Position numbers and translations under genes: made by a program. Source: Neisseriaceae bacterium ESL0693 (lineage in GTDB: Bacteria; Pseudomonadota; Gammaproteobacteria; Burkholderiales; Neisseriaceae). From it: a stretch of 64,000 nucleotides of DNA. Positions within the stretch are counted from its first letter, which is position 1. Every line of letters begins with the position of its first letter. Under the pieces are notes generated by a model. The model saw only the letters and a program-made list of their open reading frames with translations, was not told the origin of the DNA and ran no database searches. The stretch spans positions 1 through 64,000 of the forward strand of contig JAQTIE010000003.1 of the NCBI GenBank assembly GCA_029433475.1, read 5' to 3'. This document shows positions 1-9,176 of the stretch, in pieces.

Positions 1-452
1 AGTGCTTCATAGAGCACCAGAGCGGCGGTATTGGAGAGGTTGAGGGAGCGGACATCTGTGGATTGGGGGATGCGCAGGCATTGCTCGATATGCTGCTGTA
101 CGAAGTCGTTTGGTAGCCCCTTAGTTTCCTGACCGAAGAGCAGATAGATATCCTGTTGTGGATTATTGAAATTGGCCTGATGATAGAATATAGAGCCACT
201 GGTTTCGATAAGATAAAGCTGGCTATTGGTTTGCTGTTGGATAGTATCGGTAAAGGAAGACAAGCTCTGGTGGTGTAAGATGTTGACGGCGTGCCAGTAG
301 TCGAGGCCGGCGCGTTTGAGCATTTTATCTGAAGTCGAAAAACCTAATGGATGAATAAGATGCAGACTGGTACCGGTAGCGGCACATGTTCGGGCTATGT
401 TACCAGTATTTGCTGGGATTTGTGGTTGGTATAAAGCTATATGTAATGGCAT
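1..452 (-). CDS. trmL: tRNA (cytidine(34)-2'-O)-methyltransferase TrmL, partial (N-terminal part)
   Basis: The reading frame starts at an ATG at 452 on the minus strand and is open for 150 codons to the window edge, so the C-terminus is missing. The N-terminus MPLHIALYQPQIPANTGNIA matches the SPOUT methyltransferase TrmL, and a later segment (LLFGQETKGLP, then RSLNLSNTAALVLYE) carries the family's SAM-binding trefoil-knot motifs. TrmL methylates the ribose of the wobble base (C34/U34) in some leucine tRNAs in the cytoplasm. The gene stands alone next to a long AT-rich gap. Another SPOUT 2'-O-methyltransferase is a less likely alternative. Confidence 0.9.
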   Translation of the reverse strand, partial: MPLHIALYQPQIPANTGNIARTCAATGTSLHLIHPLGFSTSDKMLKRAGLDYWHAVNILHHQSLSSFTDTIQQQTNSQLYLIETSGSIFYHQANFNNPQQDIYLLFGQETKGLPNDFVQQHIEQCLRIPQSTDVRSLNLSNTAALVLYEA

Positions 453-1531
453 GACAAGTAATTCTGTTTGATGTCTATCAAATGAAGTATTTTACTAGAC
501 AATAGAACGGATAGCAGAATGAAATAAATATTTTTGCTGATAGATGTTTTTGATGATCATATTTATATGATGGCTCATTGATTCTATTTGGTTTCAAATT
601 TATTTGAATAATAAAAGTATATTATGACTATAACCTTGTTTGGATGATCAATAATAGTGCTTAAATAAGCTTGTTTGATACTTAGAATGGTGATAGATAT
701 AAGGCTTAGTGTGGTTCTATAAAAAAGATATCAGGGTAACTGGTCATGACTGATTGTCATCAACAGTTTGCATAAGCAAATTAGTAAACAAAAATATTAT
801 TCCAAAATATTGTGATACTTATAATCATTCAAAAAACATATTTGAAATTTCTATAAAGATTGATTGAAAAACAATATCATAGTCAGTTTGTTTTTTATTT
901 TGTTGATGTATAAACATTCTTAGACCTAAGCTGAAATTTTATACTTTGATTTATCTGGATATATAATTGAGATAGGCTATCTTTCAATTAGATCATTTTC
1001 CCACAAACAGACCAGATATTTTATGATAATGTACTTTATGCCTAATGCTTTAAATTGGAATGTTACATATTGAATTATAAATATTGAGAGAATCGTAAAA
1101 TCAGATTTGATCTATAAATTTTATACATGCATAAATGATGTAATGATTATAGATGATTATCTATTTAATTTGATAAGCATTCTATCATCAAGAAGAATTA
1201 ACCATAATCATGTATGTATTTTTTAATGTAAGGTCTATCCGAATAAGTAAGCAGTATTGATATCAAGAATCAATCAGAACCGAATGGTCATGAATTGATA
1301 AGACTATATTTTTTGAACTATCGAGTGTATTTGGCCGGATTAATTTATAAAAACTTATATTTAAATCTTATCCGTCACGAATATTAATATTTTAGTGCTC
1401 AGATCATCTGTTTCGGCTTTGAGAAAGCTGGGTGACCAATCATAGAATAATAATGTTTCTATGATTAAGATAGGTTTCGCATGGTCTTTAATAATTTCAG
1501 AAGAAAACAAATGAATTTTAAGGCCAGTATA
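453..1531. other. long AT-rich gene-free stretch
   Basis: About 1.08 kb between trmL and the LysE-family gene holds no convincing coding frame on either strand and is much richer in A and T than its neighbours. The one clear element is a perfect 10-bp inverted repeat at 1438-1447 and 1457-1466 with a 9-base loop. I recognise no RNA gene and no mobile-element remnant. Confidence 0.6.
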
Positions 1532-1569
1532 TTTTTTATTGGATTAGGTGGCTGAAATCCAATAAAAAA
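1532..1569. repeat. 14-bp perfect inverted repeat over the lysE stop codon
   Basis: The arms at 1532-1545 (TTTTTTATTGGATT) and 1556-1569 are perfect reverse complements around a 10-base loop, and the LysE-family stop codon (1544-1546) lies at the inner edge of one arm. The T-run is on the 5' arm and the A-run on the 3' arm whichever strand is read, so this is not a canonical intrinsic terminator with a trailing U-tract. It may stabilise or mark the 3' end of the transcript. Confidence 0.7.
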
Positions 1570-2197
1570 CTACTTGTGCATATAGCCAAAGTCCGAAACA
1601 AATAAATACAATACCGCCAATCCAGTCAATCACATAATTAAAACGTAAATAATGCTTCTTCATCCAGGGTAATGAAAACAGCCACAACAGTAAACTGAAG
1701 GTAATCAGTACTTGGATTAATAATATGACCATAATCTGGTATTTTAGCGCCGGATTATGGATATCATTGAGTGCAGCAGACATGACGCTACCCAAATATA
1801 ATACGATTTTGGGATTCGATAAATTGGTTATTAAACCTTTATAGTAGAAAAATCGGGTAGTGGTCAGTGCCGGACTATCGATATGCAGATATTGATCAGA
1901 AATGAATCGTTTGGGCAGCATATGATAGCCATTATAAATAAGATAAGCGCCGCCTCCCAGCATAAAGCCAGATTGTAGCCAAGGTAATTGTTGCAATAGG
2001 GTACTATATCCCTGAATGGTTAGCCATAGCCAGAAAGCCACTCCTGTTGTAATGCCTAATACCACTTTAAAAGCGGCCCAGCGTGAATAGGTCAATGCCG
2101 TTTTGCTGATCATCAAAACATCAGGACCAGGGGAGAGCTGTCCGAGCAGATTGAGCAGGACAATACTGGTGATGATGGATTGGGTGTGGCTCAGCAT
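1544..2197 (-). CDS. LysE/RhtB-family amino acid exporter
   Basis: This 217-residue inner-membrane protein has about six hydrophobic segments and the family's N-terminal signature NLLGQLSPGPDVLMISK (residues ~16-32), followed by a small-residue-rich stretch. LysE/RhtB proteins export amino acids such as lysine, homoserine, threonine or leucine, using the proton gradient. The length is normal for the family (about 205-220). It ends in an unusual hairpin and lies downstream of xerC on the same strand, 24 bases away. The substrate cannot be assigned from sequence alone. Confidence 0.88.
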   Translation of the reverse strand: MLSHTQSIITSIVLLNLLGQLSPGPDVLMISKTALTYSRWAAFKVVLGITTGVAFWLWLTIQGYSTLLQQLPWLQSGFMLGGGAYLIYNGYHMLPKRFISDQYLHIDSPALTTTRFFYYKGLITNLSNPKIVLYLGSVMSAALNDIHNPALKYQIMVILLIQVLITFSLLLWLFSLPWMKKHYLRFNYVIDWIGGIVFICFGLWLYAQVVFYWISAT

Positions 2198-2221
2198 AGT
2201 AAGATCAATCGGATGAATATA

Positions 2222-3145
2222 TTAATCAGGTATGGATTTAGGCGGCTTATCCGCTTGTTTTTTCGCGCGGGGATGTGTGTCGTCGTAAATCTGAGCCAAA
2301 TGGTTAAAATCGAGTTTGGTGTATTGTTGAGTGGTGCTAATAGAACGATGACCCAGTAATTCTTGTACTGCCCTGATATCATGCGCATTCTGTAATAAAT
2401 GACTGGCGAAACTATGGCGCAGCATATGCGGAGACAAGTGGCGATCACTTTCATGGGTGATAGACCATTGATTTAATCGGTTCTGGATTTGTCGGCCACT
2501 GAGGCGTGTACCGCGTTGATTGGTAAAAAGAGCGTGTTCGTCTGGTTGGGCAATGCGATGAGGTAAATAGCGTTTGAGTGCTTCTATGCTTTTTTGTCCC
2601 AATGGTACTTGTCGTTGTTTATTGCCTTTGCCTGAAACGTGTAGCCAGTGTTCATCCAGCATCACATGCGAGAGATCAAGTGCAACTATTTCGCTTAGAC
2701 GTAAACCACTACCGTACAGGATTTCAAAGATGGCCTGATCGCGCAATAGTAATGCTTTATCGGCTACCGGTTGATTGAATGCCTGATTTAATTTTTCAGC
2801 AGGAACTGCTTTGGGTAAACGGGCAGGTATTTTAGGACCTTTGAGATTGGCTGCCGGATTGGATGTTAATTGTTTCTGTTGTTGCAGATAAGCAAAATAG
2901 GTACGCCATGAACTGAGTTTACGTGCCAGTGATGCTGGTTTATCGCCCAGACCACTCAGTTTTTTGAGGACAGCGATTAAATGTAAACGCGTGATGTCAA
3001 CCGGTTGTAATGGAGTAGGCAGGATTTGTTGTAATTGATATAAATCCCGTTGGTAAGCCATTTGGGTATGTGGGGATAAGCCGCGCTGACGCAGATGGAT
3101 AAAAAAAGTATCCCATAATGGCCAGTCTGATGAATGATTAATCAT
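2222..3145 (-). CDS. xerC: tyrosine recombinase XerC
   Basis: The 307-residue protein has an N-terminal SAM-like core-binding domain (residues ~5-90) and a C-terminal catalytic domain. The catalytic set is visible as R149 (GSGLRLSE), K173, H240-x2-R243 (HMLRHSFASHLL), H266 (LLGHRSIS) and nucleophile Y275 (QQYTKLDF). The ending HLAQIYDDTHPRAKK is typical of XerC rather than XerD. With XerD it resolves chromosome dimers at dif during division. The start overlaps the end of the thioesterase gene by 8 bases, so the two are probably translated together. I found no dif-like site in the window. Confidence 0.95.
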   Translation of the reverse strand: MINHSSDWPLWDTFFIHLRQRGLSPHTQMAYQRDLYQLQQILPTPLQPVDITRLHLIAVLKKLSGLGDKPASLARKLSSWRTYFAYLQQQKQLTSNPAANLKGPKIPARLPKAVPAEKLNQAFNQPVADKALLLRDQAIFEILYGSGLRLSEIVALDLSHVMLDEHWLHVSGKGNKQRQVPLGQKSIEALKRYLPHRIAQPDEHALFTNQRGTRLSGRQIQNRLNQWSITHESDRHLSPHMLRHSFASHLLQNAHDIRAVQELLGHRSISTTQQYTKLDFNHLAQIYDDTHPRAKKQADKPPKSIPD

Positions 3146-3578
3146 GGGGATACAGTTTTTGTATGGTCAAACGGAATTCAGCAGGTGTTTTTCGTACCTG
3201 CTGGGCTGCATAATCGAAGAACACCATATTGGTTTGTACGGTGGCAAGAGTGGACTGGTCTGGTATTCGGGTCAGCTGATAGATCAATGTGAAACCGATT
3301 TTGGTGATTTGGCTCATACCGATTTTAATATTGAGTTGATCACCATAGAATCCTTGTTTTTGAAACTGCATGGCGGCCTCTGCCAGAATTAAACCATATC
3401 CGGCAGTATTCATTTCACTGTATCCTAAAGTGGTCAGGAAGCGCAGACGTGCTTCGTGACATAAACGTAATACAGCATCATTAGCCAGATGGTTGCCGTA
3501 ATTAATATCACCGATTTGAACGGATAGTTCGGTCTGGAATAACCAGTAGGATGGTAAATCAATAGCTATGCGGGTCAT
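3138..3578 (-). CDS. hotdog-fold acyl-CoA thioesterase (4HBT family)
   Basis: A 146-residue protein with the 4-hydroxybenzoyl-CoA thioesterase signature: GDINYGNHLANDAVLRLCHE (residues ~22-41), where the asparagine/histidine region precedes the long hotdog helix. Such enzymes hydrolyse acyl-CoA thioesters in the cytoplasm; the substrate is unknown here. It overlaps xerC by 8 bases as the upstream partner of a two-gene unit. The length is normal for the YbgC/FadM-like group. Confidence 0.85.
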   Translation of the reverse strand: MTRIAIDLPSYWLFQTELSVQIGDINYGNHLANDAVLRLCHEARLRFLTTLGYSEMNTAGYGLILAEAAMQFQKQGFYGDQLNIKIGMSQITKIGFTLIYQLTRIPDQSTLATVQTNMVFFDYAAQQVRKTPAEFRLTIQKLYPHD

Positions 3579-3715
3579 GGTGGATTGTTAAAGCCTGAAA
3601 TGTAGAGAACAGTTTATATGAATCGCCATGAGATGTGTCAAGAATTGGCTTTAATTGATGTTATATTGCGGTTTTCTGGCAACCTCTGTATTGCAATCCA
3701 CTCAAATATAAACGG

Positions 3716-4372
3716 TTATGATGTGACAGGCAATTTGGAAGATGCTGCGTGAAGATTGGGATTATGTTGTAGCGAGGCCAGTGTGGTTTGAATAAATTTC
3801 GTTGAAACAGTAGTAATATCAAAATGGTGCGGATTTGCCAGCCATACAGTAGTCATCCCCATAAATAGTGCCTGAAAGTATAATGCAGCCAGCGATATAT
3901 CCAGTTCCTGAGGCAGGGTCTGTTGTTGCTGACAGATCGTAAATACATTGCATAAATTCTGGTGCCACATATTCTGGTATTTTTGTAGTAATTTCACAAT
4001 GGCGCTATTGTCTTCGGTGTGCTCACAATCTAAATGCAGGATATGGCAGAATTTATAATAATCACTGTCTGTGGTTAATCGTTGAAAAAGTTGCTGTATG
4101 GTCTGGATAAAGTTATTCAGAATATCGGGGGAATTGGTATTGATGTCATGTTGTACCTGAGCCTGAATCTGGCTAAACATTTGTTGAAATAATGCGTCAA
4201 ATAAATCTTCTTTATTTTTGAAGTGCCAATATAGTGCTCCGCGGGTTAGTCCTGCATGGATGGCGATCTCTTGCAATGAGGCTCTGCTGACGCCGCGCTT
4301 AAAGAAAATATCCAGAGCGGAAGCCAATAGTGCATGTTTTGTTTTTTGTGCATCAGCTTTCGTTTTTTTCAT
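3716..4372 (-). CDS. mtrR: TetR-family repressor of the mtrCDE efflux operon (MtrR/AcrR type)
   Basis: The 218-residue protein opens with a TetR DNA-binding domain: basic start, then LQEIAIHAGLTRGALYWHFK (residues ~38-57), the helix-turn-helix signature, followed by NKEDLFDALFQ as in neisserial MtrR. The C-terminal ligand-binding half includes a CEHTEDNSA segment also seen in MtrR. It is divergent from mtrCDE across a 313-base spacer holding a TetR-type palindrome over the mtrC promoter. From family knowledge it represses the pump and is released by hydrophobic toxic compounds. The symbol rests on context and similarity. Confidence 0.9.
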   Translation of the reverse strand: MKKTKADAQKTKHALLASALDIFFKRGVSRASLQEIAIHAGLTRGALYWHFKNKEDLFDALFQQMFSQIQAQVQHDINTNSPDILNNFIQTIQQLFQRLTTDSDYYKFCHILHLDCEHTEDNSAIVKLLQKYQNMWHQNLCNVFTICQQQQTLPQELDISLAALYFQALFMGMTTVWLANPHHFDITTVSTKFIQTTLASLQHNPNLHAASSKLPVTS

Positions 4373-4491
4373 GGTTATATTCCATATATTAAGTAATTCA
4401 GATAGCTATATTCAGAGAAAAAATATATATTAGGTGTAATAATCTGAATTTTCAGCTAAAATTTAAACCGGATTGAGCGAGTAAATCGGGT

Positions 4492-4521
4492 TTGTTATAC
4501 ATACATTGTTGCATGTATAAT
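4492..4521 (+). promoter_or_regulatory. mtrCDE promoter with embedded AcrR/MtrR-type operator
   Basis: A -35 element TTGTTA (4492-4497) and a perfect -10 TATAAT (4516-4521) are separated by 18 bases. Superimposed is an inverted repeat at 4495-4520: TTATACATAC against GCATGTATAA, nine of ten positions pairing around ATTGTT. Its core resembles the E. coli AcrR box, which begins TACATACATT. A repressor bound here would cover the promoter spacer and -10. The predicted transcript would have a leader of roughly 155 bases before mtrC. Confidence 0.75.
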
Positions 4522-4685
4522 GACTGACTGTAAAGAACAGTTTCATCATTTGGTATTCTGATTAATAATGGATGGAATTCCGATTGATACAGAAGAGATG
4601 GAAGTTAAATAGTAAATTAAATATAGATAATCTGGTACAGATTTGACTTAATGATTGAAAATATACAGCACATTTTAAGGTGAAG

Positions 4686-5942
4686 ATGGATATGGAAATG
4701 AATCGGAATACAGGCAAATGGCGTGTGAGTGTCATTGTGCTCGCCAGTGTTTTAGCATTGGCAGCCTGTGGTAAAAAAAACAATGGACAGGCCAGACCCG
4801 AGCCTGTTGTTAGTGTGGTTACTGCCCAGCCGGGAACAGTAACTGTAAATACAGAATTGACAGGTCGTTTGAAGCCGATTCGTGAGTCTCAGGTCAGAGC
4901 GCGTGTAGCGGGTATTCTGCAAAAACGTCTGTTTACAGAAGGTGGTTATGTTAAAGAAGGGCAGCCTTTATTTCAGATTGACAATGCCCCTTATATGGCG
5001 TCCTTACAATCTGCCCGTGCCACTTTGGCCACAGCTCAGGCCAATGCGGCCAAGGCTGATGCTGATGTGATGCGTTATCGACCGCTGGTAGAAGCCAATG
5101 CCATCAGTAAGCAGGAATTTGATCAGGCGATTGCACAGCAGCGGCTGGCACATGCACAGATTCAAAGTGCCAAGGCAGATATTCAGCAGGCACAAATTAA
5201 TCTGGGCTATGCTTATGTCCGGGCGCCTATTTCCGGTCGTATCGGTAAAGCGCTGGTGACTGAAGGCGCGCTGGTTGGTCAGACTGACGTAACGCAACTG
5301 GCACTGATTCAGCAAACGGATACATTATATGTGGATCTGACGCAAACTGCTGCCCAGGCAATGCAGATTCGTCAGGATATTGCTGCCGGTAAGATGCAGA
5401 CAGTAGATGGTGCTGTTGAAGTAGCAATTAAACTGGATGATGGCAGCGAATATCCTCAAAAAGGTCGTTTATTGTTTACGGACATGACGGTAGACGAAAG
5501 TACTGGTCAGGTCAGTGTTCGTGCTGAAATTCCTAATCATGACAATATGCTGTTGCCTGGTCAGTTTGTGCGTGTCGAAATTCCGCAGGCAGAACTGACC
5601 AATGCGATTCTGGTACCACAACAAGCGGTAACGCGTGGTGGCGCTCAGGGTGATTCGGTGACCGTTGTTGCGCCAGATGGCAGCCTGCAACCGCGCAATA
5701 TTACCATTGCAGAACAACAAGGGACTGACTGGGTAGTGACAGCCGGTCTGAAAACTGGCGATCAGGTGGTGGTTGATGGTTTGTCTGTAGTGCAACTGAC
5801 CGGTGCCAAAAAAGTGAAGACTCAGCCGTGGCAGAAACAAGGGGCGGGTGCTGATAAGAGTACCAATGCATCAGCTGCGTCAGCGCATTCTGCTTCAGAG
5901 GCGGTTGCTGCTTCTGCTGTATCAGCCTCACAAGCCAAGTAA
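4686..5942 (+). CDS. mtrC: membrane fusion lipoprotein of the MtrCDE efflux pump
   Basis: This periplasmic adaptor of a tripartite RND pump has a lipoprotein signal with lipobox LAAC (Cys at ~28), a lipoyl/barrel-sandwich half (VRARVAGILQKRLFTEGGYV), a helical hairpin rich in A and Q (residues ~110-165), and beta-barrel segments ending VVPQQAVTRGG. The C-terminus is an Ala/Ser-rich tail as in neisserial MtrC. The frame is open from a GTG at 4680, but ATG 4686 sits 5 bases after AAGG, so I use it (418 residues). It is the first gene of mtrCDE; mtrD follows after 12 bases. Confidence 0.93.
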   Translation: MDMEMNRNTGKWRVSVIVLASVLALAACGKKNNGQARPEPVVSVVTAQPGTVTVNTELTGRLKPIRESQVRARVAGILQKRLFTEGGYVKEGQPLFQIDNAPYMASLQSARATLATAQANAAKADADVMRYRPLVEANAISKQEFDQAIAQQRLAHAQIQSAKADIQQAQINLGYAYVRAPISGRIGKALVTEGALVGQTDVTQLALIQQTDTLYVDLTQTAAQAMQIRQDIAAGKMQTVDGAVEVAIKLDDGSEYPQKGRLLFTDMTVDESTGQVSVRAEIPNHDNMLLPGQFVRVEIPQAELTNAILVPQQAVTRGGAQGDSVTVVAPDGSLQPRNITIAEQQGTDWVVTAGLKTGDQVVVDGLSVVQLTGAKKVKTQPWQKQGAGADKSTNASAASAHSASEAVAASAVSASQAK

Positions 5943-5954
5943 GGAATTGCGAAT

Positions 5955-8900
5955 ATGTCCCGCTTTTTTATTGATAGACCTATTTTTGCATGGGTGGTGG
6001 CGCTGTTCATCATTATTGCCGGTATTGTTTGTATTCCACTTTTACCTGTGGCACAGTATCCGCAGGTGGCGCCCCCTTCCATTACGTTAACCGTTTCCTA
6101 TCCAGGTGCGGATGCACAAACCATTGAAGACACGGTTTTATCTCGTATTGAACGTGAAATGAATGGTTTGGAAAATCTGGACTATATGGAAGCCAAATCA
6201 TTGTCGAACGGTACGGGTACTTTAACACTGACATTCTATACGGGCACCGATGATGATATTGCCCAAATGAATGTGCAGAATAATTTATCCCGTGTTGAAC
6301 CGCGTTTGCCGGCCATGGTCAGACAAACAGGGGTGCAGATTTCCAAGTCGCGTTCTAACTTCCTGATGCTGGCGATGTTTACTACCAATACGCCGAATCT
6401 GACTACTCAGGAAATGGCTGATTATGTGGCGCGTAATGTTCAGCCTGAATTACAGCGCGTAGATGGTGTGGGTAATGCGCAGTTGTTTGGCTCAGAACGA
6501 GCGATACGTATCTGGCTGGATGCAGATAAATTACGTAGTCTCAGTCTGACTTCAAATGATGTTAATAATGCGGTGGCAACACAAAACCAGCAGGTTTCTG
6601 CCGGTAGTTTGGGTGCTTTGCCGATTTCCAGCAATATTACCAATACAGCGACCATTGTGGTGCCCGGACAACTGAAAACAGTTGAACAGTTTGAACAGAT
6701 TGTATTGAAGGCCAATACCGATGGCTCACTGGTGCGTCTGAAAGACGTTGCCAGGGTAGAACTGGGTTCGCAAGAATATTCTACCAGTGCACGGTTAGAT
6801 GGTAAGGATGTGGTTGGTTTGGGGATTCAGCTGACAACCGATGGTAATGCATTGGCCACAGCAAAAGCAGTTAAAGCGAAATTAAAAGAATTAGAGCAGT
6901 TTTTCCCCGCCGGTATGTCTTGGTCTGCACCATATGACAGTTCTACTTTCGTCAGTATTTCTATTGAAAAAGTAGTCCATACGCTGGTTGAAGCCATTGT
7001 GCTGGTGTTTTTGGTGATGTTGCTGTTTTTGCAGAATATCCGCTATACCCTGATTCCAACCATTGTGGTGCCTATTGCTTTACTGGGTGCTTTGGTGGTG
7101 ATGTACTTTGCCGGTTTGTCAGTGAATGTGCTGACCATGTTTGCTATGGTGCTGGTGATCGGTATTGTGGTGGATGACGCCATTGTGGTGGTGGAAAACG
7201 TTGAACGTATTATGGTAGAGCATCGGTTACCGCCAAAAGAGGCCACCAAAAAAGCCATGGGTGAAATTTCCGGTGCTGTAGTAGGTATCACACTGGTGTT
7301 AATTGCCGTATTTATACCTATGGCATTTTTCTCCGGTTCAACCGGTAATATTTATCGTCAGTTTTCTCTGGTGATGTCTGTAGCTATTTTCTTCTCGGCA
7401 TTCCTGGCGTTGTCATTAACACCGGCCTTATGTGCCACGATGTTAAAGCCCATTACGAATCATGACGAAGAGAAAAAAGGCTTTTTTGGCTGGTTCAATC
7501 GTAAATTTACTTCTACTACTAAAAAGTATGAATCTAAGGTAGCGTATTTGCTGCATCGCGGCAAACGTATGATTGTGCTGTATCTAGCCATTGCTGCCGC
7601 GGCTTTATTTGTCATGACCCGTTTGCCTTCTTCGTTCTTGCCGGGAGAAGACCAGGGCTATGCCATTGGTTTCGTGCAATTACCCCCCGGAGCAACTCAG
7701 GAGCGGACATTAAATACCTTTAAGACCATGGAAGGCTTTACCATGAAACAACCTGAGGTTGCACACATGGTATCGGTATTGGGTTTCAGCCCGACCGGTC
7801 AAGGTCAGAACATGGGTCTGAGCTTTGTAACATTAAAAGACTGGTCTGAACGTAAAGGTAAAGAGCATAATGCTGATTCAGTATCTGCTCGTATTACTGG
7901 TGCCATGATGGCCACAGTAAAAGATGGTTATATCTTTGCCCTGACGCCGCCATCCATTCCTGAACTGGGAACCAGCAGTGGTTTCAGTTTCCGTTTGCAG
8001 GATCGCGGTGGTAAAGGTCATGAGGCTTTACTTGCTGCGCGCAATCAGCTGATTGGCATGGCGATGCAAAGTAAGGTACTGGCACAGGTACGTCCGGACG
8101 GTATGGAAGATGAGCCACAATTGCGCATTGATATTGATCGTGATGCGGCCAATGCCCAAGGTGTTTCGTTCGGTGATATTGCTAATACGCTGAGTACAAC
8201 ATTAGGTTCTAATTACGTAAATGATTTCCCGAATAATGGGCGTATGCAACGTGTGATTGTACAAGGTGATGCTGCTTCTCGCATGACTCAGAATGATTTA
8301 AGCAAGCTCACTGTCAATAACATGGCCGGTCAGCCAGTACCATTATCCAGTGTGATGAAATTCAAGTGGATTACGGGTCCGGCGCAAACCGTCCGTTATA
8401 ATGGTTATCCGGCCATGGCCATTACCGGTAGTGCTGCCCCGGGTTACAGTTCTGGTGATGCCATGGCTGAAATTGAAAAGCTGGCGACCAAGTTGCCAGA
8501 AGGTTTCGGCTATGAGTGGACGGCTTTATCAAAAGAAGAACAAAGTGCAGGTAATCAGAAGGTGATTTTGTATGCATTCTCTTTACTGGCGGTGTTCTTA
8601 TGTCTGGCGGCATTGTATGAAAGCTGGAGTATTCCATTATCTGTTATGCTGGTAGTGCCTTTGGGCTTACTGGGTGTGGTTCTGGGTACTTGGGTTCGAG
8701 GCATGGAAAATGATGTGTTTTTCCAGGTCGGATTGATTACGGTGATCGGTTTAAGTGCCAAAAATGCCATTTTGATTGTTGAATTTGCCAAGGATCTGCA
8801 AGAACAGGGTAAAACACCGTTAGAAGCGGCTTTGGCGGCAGCGCATTTGCGGTTCCGTCCGATTCTGATGACTTCCATGGCCTTTATTATGGGGGTAGTG

Positions 8901-9176
8901 CCGTTGTATTTTGCTTCCGGTGCCTCTTCTGCCAGCCAGCAGGCAATCGGTACCAGTGTATTGTGGGGGATGCTGATCGGTACTGCACTGGCAGTATTCT
9001 TTGTGCCTCTCTTCTATTCCGGTATCCGTGGTTTCTTTATGAAAAAGCAACAGGATTCGCAAACACAGTTGCCTATACCGGCCGGGGAAGCGGTGGTAAC
9101 GCCTCATCCTGATGTGGCACATGGTTCTACTGCTGAACATAAGCACAATGGCCAGGCAGATAAAGGGGATAAATAA
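5955..9176 (+). CDS. mtrD: RND multidrug efflux transporter, inner-membrane pump MtrD
   Basis: The 1073-residue HAE1-type RND protein begins MSRFFIDRPIFAWVVALFII and has the expected 12 membrane segments with two large periplasmic loops. The proton-relay aspartates are D407-D408 in GIVVDDAIVVVENVER. It exports hydrophobic agents, detergents, dyes and host antimicrobial peptides by proton antiport, with MtrC and MtrE. Its last ~25 residues form a hydrophilic tail with several histidines (PHPDVAHGSTAEHKHN), an oddity compared with AcrB. The stop overlaps the mtrE start by one base (TAATG), which implies translational coupling. Confidence 0.96.
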   Translation: MSRFFIDRPIFAWVVALFIIIAGIVCIPLLPVAQYPQVAPPSITLTVSYPGADAQTIEDTVLSRIEREMNGLENLDYMEAKSLSNGTGTLTLTFYTGTDDDIAQMNVQNNLSRVEPRLPAMVRQTGVQISKSRSNFLMLAMFTTNTPNLTTQEMADYVARNVQPELQRVDGVGNAQLFGSERAIRIWLDADKLRSLSLTSNDVNNAVATQNQQVSAGSLGALPISSNITNTATIVVPGQLKTVEQFEQIVLKANTDGSLVRLKDVARVELGSQEYSTSARLDGKDVVGLGIQLTTDGNALATAKAVKAKLKELEQFFPAGMSWSAPYDSSTFVSISIEKVVHTLVEAIVLVFLVMLLFLQNIRYTLIPTIVVPIALLGALVVMYFAGLSVNVLTMFAMVLVIGIVVDDAIVVVENVERIMVEHRLPPKEATKKAMGEISGAVVGITLVLIAVFIPMAFFSGSTGNIYRQFSLVMSVAIFFSAFLALSLTPALCATMLKPITNHDEEKKGFFGWFNRKFTSTTKKYESKVAYLLHRGKRMIVLYLAIAAAALFVMTRLPSSFLPGEDQGYAIGFVQLPPGATQERTLNTFKTMEGFTMKQPEVAHMVSVLGFSPTGQGQNMGLSFVTLKDWSERKGKEHNADSVSARITGAMMATVKDGYIFALTPPSIPELGTSSGFSFRLQDRGGKGHEALLAARNQLIGMAMQSKVLAQVRPDGMEDEPQLRIDIDRDAANAQGVSFGDIANTLSTTLGSNYVNDFPNNGRMQRVIVQGDAASRMTQNDLSKLTVNNMAGQPVPLSSVMKFKWITGPAQTVRYNGYPAMAITGSAAPGYSSGDAMAEIEKLATKLPEGFGYEWTALSKEEQSAGNQKVILYAFSLLAVFLCLAALYESWSIPLSVMLVVPLGLLGVVLGTWVRGMENDVFFQVGLITVIGLSAKNAILIVEFAKDLQEQGKTPLEAALAAAHLRFRPILMTSMAFIMGVVPLYFASGASSASQQAIGTSVLWGMLIGTALAVFFVPLFYSGIRGFFMKKQQDSQTQLPIPAGEAVVTPHPDVAHGSTAEHKHNGQADKGDK

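Noticed and set aside
2191-2454. 87-codon minus-strand frame overlapping the end of xerC
   Set aside because: It is an out-of-frame shadow of xerC without recognisable motifs.
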